DNA from: Komagataeibacter diospyri
Lineage (GTDB): Bacteria > Pseudomonadota > Alphaproteobacteria > Acetobacterales > Acetobacteraceae
Assembly: GCF_006538165.1 (NCBI RefSeq)
Contig: NZ_BDLU01000001.1
Coordinates: forward strand, 30,219-94,218
Length of the DNA stretch: 64,000 nt
Direction of reading: 5' to 3'
This document shows positions 47,172 through 56,174 of this stretch, piece after piece. The notes beneath the pieces are model-generated. The model searched no databases. It was given only the letters and a program-made list of their open reading frames with translations, and was not told where the DNA came from. The position numbers and the translations under genes are program-made. Positions within the stretch are counted from its first letter, which is position 1; the number at the start of each line of letters is the position of its first letter.

Positions 47172-47225
47172 TTGGCGATCGCATCAAAACCGTGCTAATC
47201 GCCCGCAGCTTCGTCCGAAGCGGGC
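47172..47225 (+). promoter_or_regulatory. Candidate acpP promoter and leader hairpin
   Basis: TTGGCG at 47172-47177 and GCTAAT at 47194-47199 are 16 bases apart, four of six matches each. Right after lies the hairpin GCCCGC...GCGGGC (47201-47225) with an inner CTTCG/CGAAG stem, which would sit at the 5' end of the message and could protect it. The leader to acpP would be about 110 bases. The rest of the 257-base gap has no gene. Confidence 0.4.
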
Positions 47226-47316
47226 TGGTGTGAAACACTGGTTTGCAGGGACGTTACAGGACGAACACGTTTCGAACCGCCCGTTTCTTTCAGGGGCAGA
47301 CAGGAAGCAGAGACAG

Positions 47317-47556
47317 ATGAGCGAAATCGCCGATAAGGTTAAGAAGATCGTAGTCGAGCACCTTGGTGTGGACGAAAGCAAGGTCACTCCCGACGCCTCT
47401 TTCATTGATGATCTGGGCGCCGACAGCCTGGACACGGTGGAACTGGTCATGGCGTTCGAGGAAGCTTTCAGCGTCGAGATCCCCGAAGACGCAGCCGAGA
47501 AGATCACGACCGTGAAGGACGCGATCGACTACATCGAAAAGCAGAAAGCTGCCTGA
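47317..47556 (+). CDS. acpP: Acyl carrier protein
   Basis: 79-residue acidic helical protein that carries fatty acyl chains. The phosphopantetheine Ser is in [18 protein letters not shown], and [16 protein letters not shown] completes the fold. It starts [18 protein letters not shown] at the ATG at 47317, 10 bases after an AGGAAG site. This is the housekeeping ACP; a second, divergent ACP lies at 60403-60654. Confidence 0.98.
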   Translation: MSEIADKVKKIVVEHLGVDESKVTPDASFIDDLGADSLDTVELVMAFEEAFSVEIPEDAAEKITTVKDAIDYIEKQKAA

Positions 47557-47574
47557 TCGGTCTGTTTCCGATCA
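47554..47574 (+). terminator. Hairpin between acpP and fabF, possible attenuator
   Basis: TGATCGG and CCGATCA pair over seven bases around TCTGTTT, the left arm including the acpP stop codon. TATTTA follows, a weak T tract. It may cut transcription down so that acpP is made in excess of fabF. Confidence 0.5.
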
Positions 47575-47626
47575 TATTTACACGAATTCAGTCAGGTATC
47601 GTTACTTTCAGGAGCAGGACGGGTTG

Positions 47627-48910
47627 ATGCAGTCTACCGGATTAACGTCTGGACAGCGGCGCGTTGTCGTAACCGGTATGGGCATTGTCAGCCCTCTGGG
47701 ACTGGGTGTGGAGCGTAACTGGTCACGTCTCGTGGCCGGGGAAAACGGCTTTGGCCGCATTTCTTCGTTCGACGCGTCCGACCTGCCGGCACAGGTTGCG
47801 GGTGAAGTGCCCGCAGGGCCAACGGAAAGTGGCGGCCTGACCCTTTCGGACTGGATACCCGTCAAGGACCAGAAAAAGATGGATCGCTTTATCCATCTTG
47901 GTCTTGTGGCGGCGACCGAGGCGGTCGAGGATTCGGGCTGGAAGCCGGAATCGGAAGAAGACCGCTGCCGCACCGGTGTCATGATTGGTGCGGGTATCGG
48001 TGGCCTCCAGACCATTTACGAGGCATCGGTGACGGTGAAGGAAGGACGGGCACGCCGCCTGTCGCCCTTCTTCATCCCGTCCGCCCTGATCAATCTGGTC
48101 TCGGGGCATGTCTCCATCAAATACGGATTCAAGGGGCCGAACCATTCGGTGGTTACGGCCTGCGCTACGGGTGTGCATGCCATTGGCGACGCGGCCCGCA
48201 TGATCATGCTGGGTGATGCTGATGTCATGGTCGCCGGTGGGGCTGAAGCCGCCGTATGCCCGCTGGGCATCGCGGGGTTCTGTTCCGCCAAGGCCCTGTC
48301 TACCCATTTCAACGACGAACCGGAAAAGGCATCCCGTCCGTGGGACCGTGACCGTGACGGCTTCGTGATGGGTGAAGGCGCCGGGATCGTGGTGCTGGAA
48401 GAATATGAACATGCCAAGGCCCGTGGCGCCAGGATCTATGCTGAAGTTATTGGCTACGGCATGTCGGGCGATGCACATCACATCACGGCACCCGCCGCCG
48501 GGCACGAAGGTGCATTCCGCGCCATGCAGAACGCCATGCGCAGCGCGGGTCTGACCCCTGCTGACATCCAGTATGTCAATGCCCACGGCACATCCACCAT
48601 GGCGGATGATCTGGAACTGGATGCGGTTGAACGCCTGTTCGGTGATGATGCGCGTAATCTGGCCATGTCATCGACCAAGTCCGCCACGGGACACCTGCTG
48701 GGTGCGGCGGGTGCGGTGGAAGCGATCTATTCCATCCTTGCCATTCGCGATAACGTGGCACCGCCCACGCTCAATCTGGACAACCCGTCGCGTGAAAGCG
48801 TGATCGACCGGATCGCGCACACGGCACAGGAGCGCAAGATTGATACGATCCTGTCCAACAGTTTCGGGTTTGGCGGGACCAATGCCAGTGTGATCCTGCG
48901 CGGCGTGTAA
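47627..48910 (+). CDS. fabF: 3-oxoacyl-ACP synthase II (FabF)
   Basis: 427-residue condensing enzyme that extends acyl-ACP. The catalytic triad is visible: Cys in VVTACATGVHAIGDA, His in NAHGTSTMADD, and His in KSATGHLLGAAGAVE. VVVTGMGIVSPLG starts the thiolase fold and FGFGGTNAS ends it. AGGAG at 47610-47614 fits the ATG at 47627 better than the TTG at 47624. Confidence 0.97.
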   Translation: MQSTGLTSGQRRVVVTGMGIVSPLGLGVERNWSRLVAGENGFGRISSFDASDLPAQVAGEVPAGPTESGGLTLSDWIPVKDQKKMDRFIHLGLVAATEAVEDSGWKPESEEDRCRTGVMIGAGIGGLQTIYEASVTVKEGRARRLSPFFIPSALINLVSGHVSIKYGFKGPNHSVVTACATGVHAIGDAARMIMLGDADVMVAGGAEAAVCPLGIAGFCSAKALSTHFNDEPEKASRPWDRDRDGFVMGEGAGIVVLEEYEHAKARGARIYAEVIGYGMSGDAHHITAPAAGHEGAFRAMQNAMRSAGLTPADIQYVNAHGTSTMADDLELDAVERLFGDDARNLAMSSTKSATGHLLGAAGAVEAIYSILAIRDNVAPPTLNLDNPSRESVIDRIAHTAQERKIDTILSNSFGFGGTNASVILRGV

Positions 48911-48915
48911 GACCG

Positions 48916-48936
48916 GGGCGCCTGCGGGCGCCCTTT
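48916..48936 (+). terminator. Terminator after fabF
   Basis: GGGCGCC-TGCG-GGCGCCC is a perfect seven-base-pair stem followed by TTTCCATTT, five bases after the fabF stop. mltG starts 30 bases later, so read-through into mltG is likely partial. Confidence 0.7.
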
Positions 48937-48965
48937 CCATTTCAGAAACCGGGTAAGGAGAAGGC

Positions 48966-49964
48966 GTGCGCAGGGTTCTGGCTGCACTTGGACTGTTATT
49001 TCTGGTGCTGGTCCTGTCTGCCCTGGGCATCGCGTTCGTCGGCGGTCGGCATTACGAAGCCCCCGGTCCCCTGACCGAACAGCGCACGGTCGTGATTCCG
49101 CATGGTGGCGCGGAACAGGTGCTGCTGACATTGCAGCAGGCAGGCGTCCTTGACCCTGATCTGCTGACCCGGAAGGTATTTGAAGCTGCAACCGCCCTGA
49201 CCCGTGTGGATGGGGCATTTCATGCTGCCGAGCTGGTTTTTCCGGCGCATGCATCCATACAGCAGGTGCTGTTCGTTCTGCGGCATGGCAAACCAGTAGT
49301 GCATAAACTGACGGTGCCCGAAGGTCTGTCCGCCATCCAGATTGCAAATCTGCTTGAACATGCGCCGTATATGGATGGCAGCTTTCCGTTCCCCGCCGAA
49401 GGGGCGGTCATGCCGCTGACCTATGATTATGAATGGGGTATGCCGCGCGCGCAGATGCTGGCCCGCATGCAACGTGCCATGGATCGTGCGCTGGATCAGG
49501 CATGGGAAGGGCGGGAAGTGGATCCCACCATCATGAACCGTCATGATCTGCTGGTTCTGGCATCCATGATCGAGCGTGAGACGGGCAACCCGGCTGAACG
49601 CCCCATGGTGGCGCGTGTGTTTCTCAACCGCCTGCAACAGGGTATGCGGCTACAGTCCGACCCGACTGTGGTCTATGGATTGAATCAGGGCGCTGGGCCA
49701 CTGGGCCATGCCCTGTCCCATGCCGACCTCATGCAGCCTACGGCCTATAATACGTATGTGATAGCGGGTCTTCCGCCGGGACCGATCTGTTCACCGGGAG
49801 CCGCGGCACTGGAGGCTGCCGCCCATCCGGCACGGGGTGACCAGCTGTATTTTGTGGCGAACGGGCATGGCGGTCATGATTTTGCGACGACCCTGGGGGA
49901 TCATAACCGCAACGTGTCCGCGTTCCGCGCAGGGAAGCATGCACAGGCCGCTTCCCCCAAATAG
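48966..49964 (+). CDS. mltG: Endolytic murein transglycosylase MltG
   Basis: 332 residues. It cuts nascent glycan strands at the inner membrane and so sets their length. One N-terminal helix (VLAALGLLFLVLVLSALG) anchors a LysM-like part (EQVLLTLQQAGVL) and the YceG domain with the catalytic Glu in LASMIERETG and LQSDPTVVYG. GLPPGPICSPG is the family loop. It starts with GTG, six bases after a TAAGGAG site. Position after fabF is common. Confidence 0.93.
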   Translation: MRRVLAALGLLFLVLVLSALGIAFVGGRHYEAPGPLTEQRTVVIPHGGAEQVLLTLQQAGVLDPDLLTRKVFEAATALTRVDGAFHAAELVFPAHASIQQVLFVLRHGKPVVHKLTVPEGLSAIQIANLLEHAPYMDGSFPFPAEGAVMPLTYDYEWGMPRAQMLARMQRAMDRALDQAWEGREVDPTIMNRHDLLVLASMIERETGNPAERPMVARVFLNRLQQGMRLQSDPTVVYGLNQGAGPLGHALSHADLMQPTAYNTYVIAGLPPGPICSPGAAALEAAAHPARGDQLYFVANGHGGHDFATTLGDHNRNVSAFRAGKHAQAASPK

Positions 49965-49992
49965 AGGAAAGCGGTGATGTCTGGTGGGGTGA

Positions 49993-50817
49993 TTACTGTG
50001 GCGGCAGGCTCTGGCTGCTGACCGATCCGGATGGGGCCGTTGCCATCGGCTGCTGCGTTGTGGTGGTATCCGTATTTGTGGTGCCGGTTTTGCCGTTCTT
50101 GTCCGGGCGGGCCTGCGCTGCGGTCAGGACCTCGCTCAGGGCGGAGCGGAGCGGGTCTGCGCCTGAATTGTTGACCCGCATGGAAACCACAATGTCTTCC
50201 GGTCCCACAATCTGGTTGTAATAGGCACGGTTGGCGGCACTGTTTACCCGCATCTTGGAGCCGCCAAGGGCCGCACCGGCAAACAGTCCCTTGGATTTCT
50301 GCACGCCCCGGATAGACGTGTTGTGTTCACCCGCCGTGCCGGTTTCCAGTCCCGACCCGGAGGACGCAAAGGACGTGCCGACATCCGCACTCAGCTTCAT
50401 CTGGCTGTCCAGCAGGGACTGCACGCCATCGTCGGTCATGACAAACAGCATGACCTCGACATCCTGCATGCCAAGCTGGAGACCGAAATTGGCCGAGGAC
50501 ATGCGGTAGAACGCAGGGTCGGACCATGACCCATGGGCATCCCGTGTCAGGAACACGCAGCCACCGCCGCCGCCGCCGAAGGCGATCGACATGCGAAAGA
50601 CGGACGGACAGACAATGACCCCACGCGCTTCGGCCAGGTAACGGGTCACCTTGCTGCCTGCGGTTGCGGTGGAAAACATGTCACGAACGGTCAGGGTGGC
50701 GCGGTCCACCAGGCTCTGTTCTTCTTCCATGCTGGCAGCCATGGCGGCATGTAGCGGCATCATCAGGGCCAGGGTGGCGAATGATGTCCTGATGAGATGA
50801 AACTTGTGCAAACCCAT
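49993..50817 (-). CDS. SYLF (YSC84-like) lipid-binding domain protein
   Basis: 274 residues. A signal peptide (TLALMMPLHAAMA) precedes a SYLF/DUF500 domain: KVTRYLAEARGVIVCPSVF, GGGGGGCVFLTRD, NFGLQLGMQDVEVMLFVMT and FAGAALGGSKM. SYLF domains bind phosphoinositides in eukaryotes; bacterial exported ones have unclear roles, perhaps envelope lipids. The last 40 residues are a Thr/Ser/Gln-rich tail. AAAGGGAG is four bases from the ATG. Confidence 0.85.
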   Translation of the reverse strand: MGLHKFHLIRTSFATLALMMPLHAAMAASMEEEQSLVDRATLTVRDMFSTATAGSKVTRYLAEARGVIVCPSVFRMSIAFGGGGGGCVFLTRDAHGSWSDPAFYRMSSANFGLQLGMQDVEVMLFVMTDDGVQSLLDSQMKLSADVGTSFASSGSGLETGTAGEHNTSIRGVQKSKGLFAGAALGGSKMRVNSAANRAYYNQIVGPEDIVVSMRVNNSGADPLRSALSEVLTAAQARPDKNGKTGTTNTDTTTTQQPMATAPSGSVSSQSLPPQ

Positions 50818-50850
50818 GCTCCCTTTCCGATTCGTAACGGCAGATCCACC

Positions 50851-50882
50851 AAAACGGCCCGTGCCTTGGAGTGGTCCGTTTT
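50851..50882 (-). terminator. Candidate terminator after the inositol-phosphatase family gene
   Basis: On the minus strand AAAACGG and CCGTTTT form seven-base arms about 60 bases past the stop at 50944, and the right arm ends in TTTT. The 18-base loop is long. It lies between two minus-strand genes and may separate them. Confidence 0.45.
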
Positions 50883-50943
50883 CATGGCTGAATCATGGTC
50901 CATAAGGCAAGACCGTGTGGCACGATACAGCCATATATTGCGG

Positions 50944-51732
50944 TTATTTAAGGGAGACGCCCACCGCGTCGGACAGCGCATCGGCAATGCCCGGAGCGGT
51001 AGCAAGGATGTGGATGCCACCGGTCAGGCCACCATCGCGCAGGAAGGGAGACACCCGCGCCCCGGCTTCATCCAGCAGGACAAGGGCCGCGGCCACATCC
51101 CACAGGTTGATGCAGATTTCCAGATAACCGTCCTGACGGCCACAGGCGACTTCCGCAAGCGCAATGGCACCCGAACCACCGGAACGCGGCATGGCGCCAA
51201 GGTTCAGGATCGCATCGATCTTCTGCTGGAATACACCGGCAGGCACGCGATTGCTCCATCCCATCTCGATCAGGGAAGACGCGGTATCGGTAACGGGGGA
51301 TGCATGGATGCGCTGACCATTGAGGAACGCCCCGTGCCCACGTACCGCCGTATAGGTTTCACCCAGTGCGGGCGCTTCGATAATGCCGGCAACTGGTGTG
51401 TCGCCATCCAACAGCCCAAGCGAGATGCACCAGCGGTTGCGACCGCGGGCATAGTTGGACGTGCCGTCAATCGGGTCCACCACCCAGCGCAGGGTGCCGG
51501 TGCGGGTGCGACCTTCTTCCTCGCCCTGAAAGCCATCCTCAGGGAACAGCGTGCCGATTCGTTCGGAAATGAAGGCTTCCACCGCGCCATCGGTTTCCGT
51601 CAGCCAGTCCTGCGCGCTTTTCTGCGTGCCCTTTGGGCCGCCGGGGGCAGGACGCATTTTCATGGCAAGGGCCGCTGCATCACGTACGACCGAACGGGCG
51701 GCTTCAAAACGGGTCAGAATGGCCTGTGTCAT
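50944..51732 (-). CDS. Inositol monophosphatase family protein
   Basis: 262-residue metal-dependent phosphatase. Metal-binding motifs are EEEGR, WVVDPIDGTSNYARG and, near the end, NLWDVAAALVLLDEAG. Relatives hydrolyse inositol-1-phosphate, histidinol phosphate or 3'-phosphoadenosine 5'-phosphate, so the substrate is open; a histidinol-phosphate role is possible in this class. AAAGG lies nine bases before the ATG at 51732. Confidence 0.88.
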   Translation of the reverse strand: MTQAILTRFEAARSVVRDAAALAMKMRPAPGGPKGTQKSAQDWLTETDGAVEAFISERIGTLFPEDGFQGEEEGRTRTGTLRWVVDPIDGTSNYARGRNRWCISLGLLDGDTPVAGIIEAPALGETYTAVRGHGAFLNGQRIHASPVTDTASSLIEMGWSNRVPAGVFQQKIDAILNLGAMPRSGGSGAIALAEVACGRQDGYLEICINLWDVAAALVLLDEAGARVSPFLRDGGLTGGIHILATAPGIADALSDAVGVSLK

Positions 51733-51762
51733 CGGGTAACCTTTTTTCAGGGTCAGAAAATA

Positions 51763-52263
51763 TCATTCCACACGGAGCGCCGTTTTCACCGCGTGCTCCA
51801 CCTGTGGCATTTCCATCCTGCCTAACCGCTCTGCGGCCTGCATGGCAAACTGGAGTGTAAGCTGCCGCCGTCGCGCGGGGGCCAGTGCGGTATGTGGGGA
51901 TGGACGCAGGATCGCGCAGTCAACACAGGCTGCGCCCCCTTCCACACCATAACCCGTCGCGGCCAGGATCAGGCCCGTGGTATCTGGCAGGACAGCCTGT
52001 GGAAAATCCTGGTTGACGGCAAAATACATCTGGTCGCACCACGGTACGTAATCCTGCCATTTCTGGTCAGCACGGAAATCGGGCAGGCCGGACTTGATTT
52101 CGATACAGATGAAATGGCCCCTGGGCGTAAGCGCCATGATATCCGCGCGCCTGCGCCCTGGCAGGGTGAATTCATGCAGCACCGCCCAGCCATGCAGCCT
52201 GCACATCTGGCTTGTGCCCGTGCGGATTGCGGACTGGATCTGCGGTGCAGGCGGGCGGGACAT
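51763..52263 (-). CDS. MmcB family DNA repair protein
   Basis: 166 residues with a PD-(D/E)xK nuclease-like core: RRADIMALTPRGHFICIEIKSG places Asp, Glu and Lys as in that superfamily. DFRADQKWQDYVPWCDQMYFAV is the family signature. MmcB was linked to mitomycin C damage repair in Caulobacter. Its start is 18 bases after the upstream gene, with no clear ribosome site, so it may be translated by read-on from the operon. Confidence 0.88.
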   Translation of the reverse strand: MSRPPAPQIQSAIRTGTSQMCRLHGWAVLHEFTLPGRRRADIMALTPRGHFICIEIKSGLPDFRADQKWQDYVPWCDQMYFAVNQDFPQAVLPDTTGLILAATGYGVEGGAACVDCAILRPSPHTALAPARRRQLTLQFAMQAAERLGRMEMPQVEHAVKTALRVE

Positions 52264-52280
52264 GGGGCGAATAAGGACGA

Positions 52281-53060
52281 TCAGGTCGCAGGCGTTGCGG
52301 AAAGCAGGCGGGTCACCAGTTCAAGATCCGCAGGCTTGTCCACATCCACTGCAGCGCGTCCGTTCGGCAGGGGAATCAGGGCTACCCGTGCATGTGACAA
52401 CTGCCCGATGCGGCGGCAGACATCCGCGCGCGTCAGGCGGCGCAGGACAAAGCGCAGCAGGACTCCCGGCCCAAGTGTGCGCGCCATCCTGAATGGGTGC
52501 TTGCGGTCGGCTTCCAGTTTCTGCCACAGCCGGATCACGCCACGGGCGGCGGGCGTGCGGAACAGGAACATGTTGCAGCCTGAAAACGCACCATCCGCCA
52601 GCCGGATCATGGTGCGCTTGGTACCCGGCACATCACGCAGGATATCCGGCTCCATGGCGATGCCGGCGGCGACATCACATCCGTTGTCCCGCGCGCCCTG
52701 TACGAAGTCACGGATCCAGCCCGGTTCCAGCAGTGCATGATCGGCAGTCGTGACCAGCAGGGGCGTGCCCAGCGTATCCAGCGCCCGCATGACACTGGCG
52801 CTAGGACCGGCGGCAGGGGGAATGAAGGTGACATTGTCGGGCACGATGCCGGAAAGGACATCGGGCTGTTCGATACAGACGGCAATTTTGCCAATGCCTT
52901 CAACCGCCTGCAGGGCCGTGATGACCCGGCTGATCATCGGGGCGCCGCATATCGGCAGGATGGCCTTGTGCGAAATGCCCGCCGCCTGGGCCATCGGGTC
53001 GGGACGGCCCGGCCTGCTGCCCGCCAGTATCAGAACATTTAGTCCCATCTGTGCGGTCAC
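52281..53060 (-). CDS. MobA-like NTP transferase
   Basis: 259 residues of a nucleotidyltransferase fold: VLILAGSRPGRPDP near the start, HKAILPICGAPMI (the substrate lysine), and VTTADHALLEPG with the metal Asp. Such proteins join a nucleotide to a phosphorylated sugar or alcohol. The GTG start overlaps the hydroxylase stop as GTGA (53060-53057); an ATG at 53048 also fits. Operon linkage suggests it activates a head group for the lipid made here, but that is inference. Confidence 0.75.
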   Translation of the reverse strand: MTAQMGLNVLILAGSRPGRPDPMAQAAGISHKAILPICGAPMISRVITALQAVEGIGKIAVCIEQPDVLSGIVPDNVTFIPPAAGPSASVMRALDTLGTPLLVTTADHALLEPGWIRDFVQGARDNGCDVAAGIAMEPDILRDVPGTKRTMIRLADGAFSGCNMFLFRTPAARGVIRLWQKLEADRKHPFRMARTLGPGVLLRFVLRRLTRADVCRRIGQLSHARVALIPLPNGRAAVDVDKPADLELVTRLLSATPAT

Positions 53061-53839
53061 GCCGCGTTACGGGTGGTGTTCGCGCCATCGGGCCGGTCAC
53101 GCGGGGGGGAACCGGTTTCCTCCATCACCCACGGGTACTGCTTGGCCTCGTTCACGTCATAACCAAGGTTGAACACGGTCGGGCTGCGCGGGCAGCCACG
53201 GGCATCAACGTAATAGCTGCGGAACAGGCGGTCCGCCACGAAGCTGGTAATGCCGTAATTACCGTTCTCGTTATGGAAATGGTGCAGCACATGACGCTGT
53301 TTCATCCGCTGGATCCAGCCCATGCGCGGCTTGTAGTTCAGGTGCTGGATGCAGTGGAAGAATTCATAGATGCATGTGATGGTCAGACCCGCACCGAAAG
53401 CTGCCGCAGCGCCGGCTATGTTGCCGATGGCGTAACCGATGGGAATGGTGACGATGGCAATGGTCGGGATGGTGTTGAGCGGGGAGCCGAACAGCACATC
53501 CAGCAGGTGAGGATCCTGGTGGTGATCGAAATGGATGCGCTTCCACAGCGTGGCGGTCCATTTCATGCGATAGAGAAAGCGTCCATGCAGGATGAAACGG
53601 TGAATGCAGTACCATACCAGCGGATAGACCAGCATGACGGATATGATGCTGATCGCCACCGGTGCGAGGGAAGCGAAATTATATACCATCAGCGCGTAAC
53701 TGACCAATGCCAGTGCGAAATACAGCAGGATGGTGGGATAGGTCAGATAGGCAATCCAGAGCTGGGATAGGTTCATCTTGCCCAGGTCAAAGCTGCGGCC
53801 TGTTCGGATGGAACTGTTTTTGAGGGTATTCGTAATCAT
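53057..53839 (-). CDS. Sterol desaturase/fatty acid hydroxylase family protein
   Basis: 260 residues with three or four membrane helices and the diiron histidine boxes of the family: HRFILHG, HFDHH, and HVLHHFH, plus HCIQH. Members hydroxylate or desaturate lipids. Acetic acid bacteria make ceramides with 2-hydroxy fatty acids, and coupling to lptG next to serine palmitoyltransferase suggests ceramide hydroxylation. The ATG at 53839 overlaps the lptG stop as ATGA; the upstream open frame is antisense-like and rejected. Confidence 0.82.
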   Translation of the reverse strand: MITNTLKNSSIRTGRSFDLGKMNLSQLWIAYLTYPTILLYFALALVSYALMVYNFASLAPVAISIISVMLVYPLVWYCIHRFILHGRFLYRMKWTATLWKRIHFDHHQDPHLLDVLFGSPLNTIPTIAIVTIPIGYAIGNIAGAAAAFGAGLTITCIYEFFHCIQHLNYKPRMGWIQRMKQRHVLHHFHNENGNYGITSFVADRLFRSYYVDARGCPRSPTVFNLGYDVNEAKQYPWVMEETGSPPRDRPDGANTTRNAA

Positions 53840-54945
53840 CGCTCTTCGATCCTCAGTAGCACGGTGATGACGCCGAGGATGAAAATAAGGATCCCGACGA
53901 ATATCGCCATAAGCGAGGGCAATGTTCCCGCATTTCCCAGTGCGCGCAATAGCCCCTGGAATACGATAAATAGCAGGCCCGCGCCCAGACACCAGATTGG
54001 CAGCCAGCTGCGCGTTCCGGCCCGCGGTGGGATATAGACCACCGGCACGGCCAGTAACAGCATTACCGTGAACGTCACGGGTAACATGATGCGTCCCAGT
54101 ATTTCCGTCAGGAAAAAGGACGGAGACTGGCTGGAAGGCAGCGCGCCGCGCTGTTCATCCAGCATTGTGTTGATGGACTGTGTAAAGCTGACCGTCAACT
54201 GAATGATATATCCCGGCGTCAGTGATGCGGGCCAGTCCAGCCGAATGCTCTGGTCGGGCGGGGTATCAAGCAGGTCCACGCGTGTGGGGCTTATGACGCT
54301 GAGTACATGTGTCGGGGTGCCATACCAGTGGCCATGGATGTAATGGACATCCGCCAGTGTCGTGACTTTCTGCAGCAGGCTTCGCTGGTCGCGGTGATAA
54401 ACGGTCACCGTATTCAGCATCGTGCCGCCAGCACTCAGATAAATGATGTTTATCAGGTCGTTACCCGACCGGATCCAGTAGTTATGCCTGTTTTTCGCGG
54501 CATGAGGCGTGGTGGCGTTCCACCATTGTGCCAGTGCCTGTTCGGTACGGGGGGTGATCTGGTCATCCACGATGCCGCACAGCAAGCCCAGTGCCACGGT
54601 GGTCGGCAGCAGCAGTTTGATCAGCCCGGGCGTTGACAGCCCGGCTGCGCGCATTATCGAGATCTCGTTTGATGTGGTCAGTTGCAGCAGGGTCAGCAGC
54701 GTACCGATCAGCACCGCGATGGGCATGGCGTTACCGAGCAGCAGCGGCAGATGCAGCACAGCGTAGTACAGCACCCCCGTCAGGCCCAGCTTGCGGTGCA
54801 TGATTTCCGTCACCTGCTCCAGCAGCGCCAGGATTTCCATGAGCGCCACCACGATGATGGTGGTCGTAAATACCTTGGTCAGCAGCTCGCGCGACAGATA
54901 GCCCAGCAGGACCGTACCGCTGGCCAGGCATAACCGCCGCTTCAT
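53836..54945 (-). CDS. lptG: LptG-family (YjgP/YjgQ) permease
   Basis: 369 residues. Six membrane helices: three near the N-terminus (VFTTTIIVVALMEILALL, PLLLGNAMPIAVLIGTLLTL) and three near the end, around a periplasmic beta-jellyroll part. SNEISIMRAAGLST is the coupling-helix motif of LptF/LptG. In the LPS exporter this half pairs with LptF and the ATPase LptB. Here it lies between lptF and a lipid hydroxylase rather than near pepA or lptD, so it could serve another lipid. Its start overlaps lptF (ATGA). Confidence 0.88.
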   Translation of the reverse strand: MKRRLCLASGTVLLGYLSRELLTKVFTTTIIVVALMEILALLEQVTEIMHRKLGLTGVLYYAVLHLPLLLGNAMPIAVLIGTLLTLLQLTTSNEISIMRAAGLSTPGLIKLLLPTTVALGLLCGIVDDQITPRTEQALAQWWNATTPHAAKNRHNYWIRSGNDLINIIYLSAGGTMLNTVTVYHRDQRSLLQKVTTLADVHYIHGHWYGTPTHVLSVISPTRVDLLDTPPDQSIRLDWPASLTPGYIIQLTVSFTQSINTMLDEQRGALPSSQSPSFFLTEILGRIMLPVTFTVMLLLAVPVVYIPPRAGTRSWLPIWCLGAGLLFIVFQGLLRALGNAGTLPSLMAIFVGILIFILGVITVLLRIEER

Positions 54946-56174
54946 GTCCCGGTTTCCACGATACGGCGGGGCAGGCCGTCAGCTGACAGTTCGCGTGGCG
55001 CAAGGGCCGGCCCACGGGTCAGGAGGATACGGATCCCGCCTGCCTGACGGATCAGCATGGCGACACATATCATGGCAAAGGCGACGGTCGGCAGCCAGAT
55101 GACCAGCAGCGGAGACATATGCATGTTGGCGACAAAGCTCATCCCCATCTGCAGCGTATGGTCAAAACCGACCAGCGTGATCGCGGCGATGGCCAGGCCG
55201 GGATTGCCCCGCTGCCGTTTGCGCACGCCTGCCAGCGCGCAGGCCAGGATGGGGATGAACGGAATGGCCGCCGTACGGGCCAGGCGGAAATGCAGTTCGG
55301 CAATCATGTAGGAGTGGCTGATGGACGGGTTGCCATGTCGTATACCGTAATACAGTTCAGGGACCGTCAGTTCGCGTTCGGTCTCGCCACGACCGTTATA
55401 GGCTTCATTATCCAGCTTGCCATTGCTCGAGATCATGCGGGTGGTACGGGTGAACCCCGTAACGGAAGGCTGTTTGTCACCGCTGTCCGTCACGATGGTG
55501 CCATCTATCAGGTCAAGGCGTATCTGCGATCCATCGGCGGGGTTATAGAGATAGCCCTTCTGGGCGGAAATATAGCGTGTATGGGTCTTGTCCGACTGGT
55601 CGCGTATGAAGACATGCCACAGGCGGGACCCGGCATGATCGACCGTTTCCGCCGTAAGCACGATATTGTCCGAAATCGCGAACATCTTTGATTGCAGATG
55701 GGGCGTCCACCCCGCATGGCTGGCGAAATAGAAGGCCGAGCGGTAATCATAACGTGCATAGGGCTGGATGAACCCGTAGAGCGAGAAGGCCAGCAGCCCG
55801 AATACCGCGCCCGTCAGGACGAAGGGCTGGCAGATGCGGAAGATGGAGACCCCGCTTGCGGTCAGGGCGTCGATTTCGTGGTTGGCGCTCATGCGCCGGA
55901 TCACGGAAAATACACTCACGCACATGGCTGCGGGCAACGCCAGCCCCAGGTAATGCGGTACAAGGTCGCTGAGCAGCGCGACAAAGGTTTTCATCGAACT
56001 GCCATTGGTAGCCAGCATGTCGAACAGCACCAGCAGCCGCTCCAGCAGCAGGGCGGCCATGACCACACCCAGCGCAATGGAAAATGGCGGCACAACCTGA
56101 CGCAGCAGGTAGCGATCCATTGTGCTGGGAGCGAGCTTTCTCATTATCCGGTGCGAAAAGGACATGCGACTCAT
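54942..56174 (-). CDS. lptF: LptF-family (YjgP/YjgQ) permease
   Basis: 410 residues, same layout as LptG: helices at about 35-55, 75-105 and 130-150, a periplasmic domain, then helices to the end. ANHEIDALTASGVSIF is the coupling-helix motif. MDRYLLRQVVPPF is the usual start region. The ATG at 56174 overlaps the metallophosphoesterase stop as ATGA, so I use it; in-frame codons at 56201 and 56144 are alternatives. No LptB or LptC gene is in the window. Confidence 0.88.
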   Translation of the reverse strand: MSRMSFSHRIMRKLAPSTMDRYLLRQVVPPFSIALGVVMAALLLERLLVLFDMLATNGSSMKTFVALLSDLVPHYLGLALPAAMCVSVFSVIRRMSANHEIDALTASGVSIFRICQPFVLTGAVFGLLAFSLYGFIQPYARYDYRSAFYFASHAGWTPHLQSKMFAISDNIVLTAETVDHAGSRLWHVFIRDQSDKTHTRYISAQKGYLYNPADGSQIRLDLIDGTIVTDSGDKQPSVTGFTRTTRMISSNGKLDNEAYNGRGETERELTVPELYYGIRHGNPSISHSYMIAELHFRLARTAAIPFIPILACALAGVRKRQRGNPGLAIAAITLVGFDHTLQMGMSFVANMHMSPLLVIWLPTVAFAMICVAMLIRQAGGIRILLTRGPALAPRELSADGLPRRIVETGT

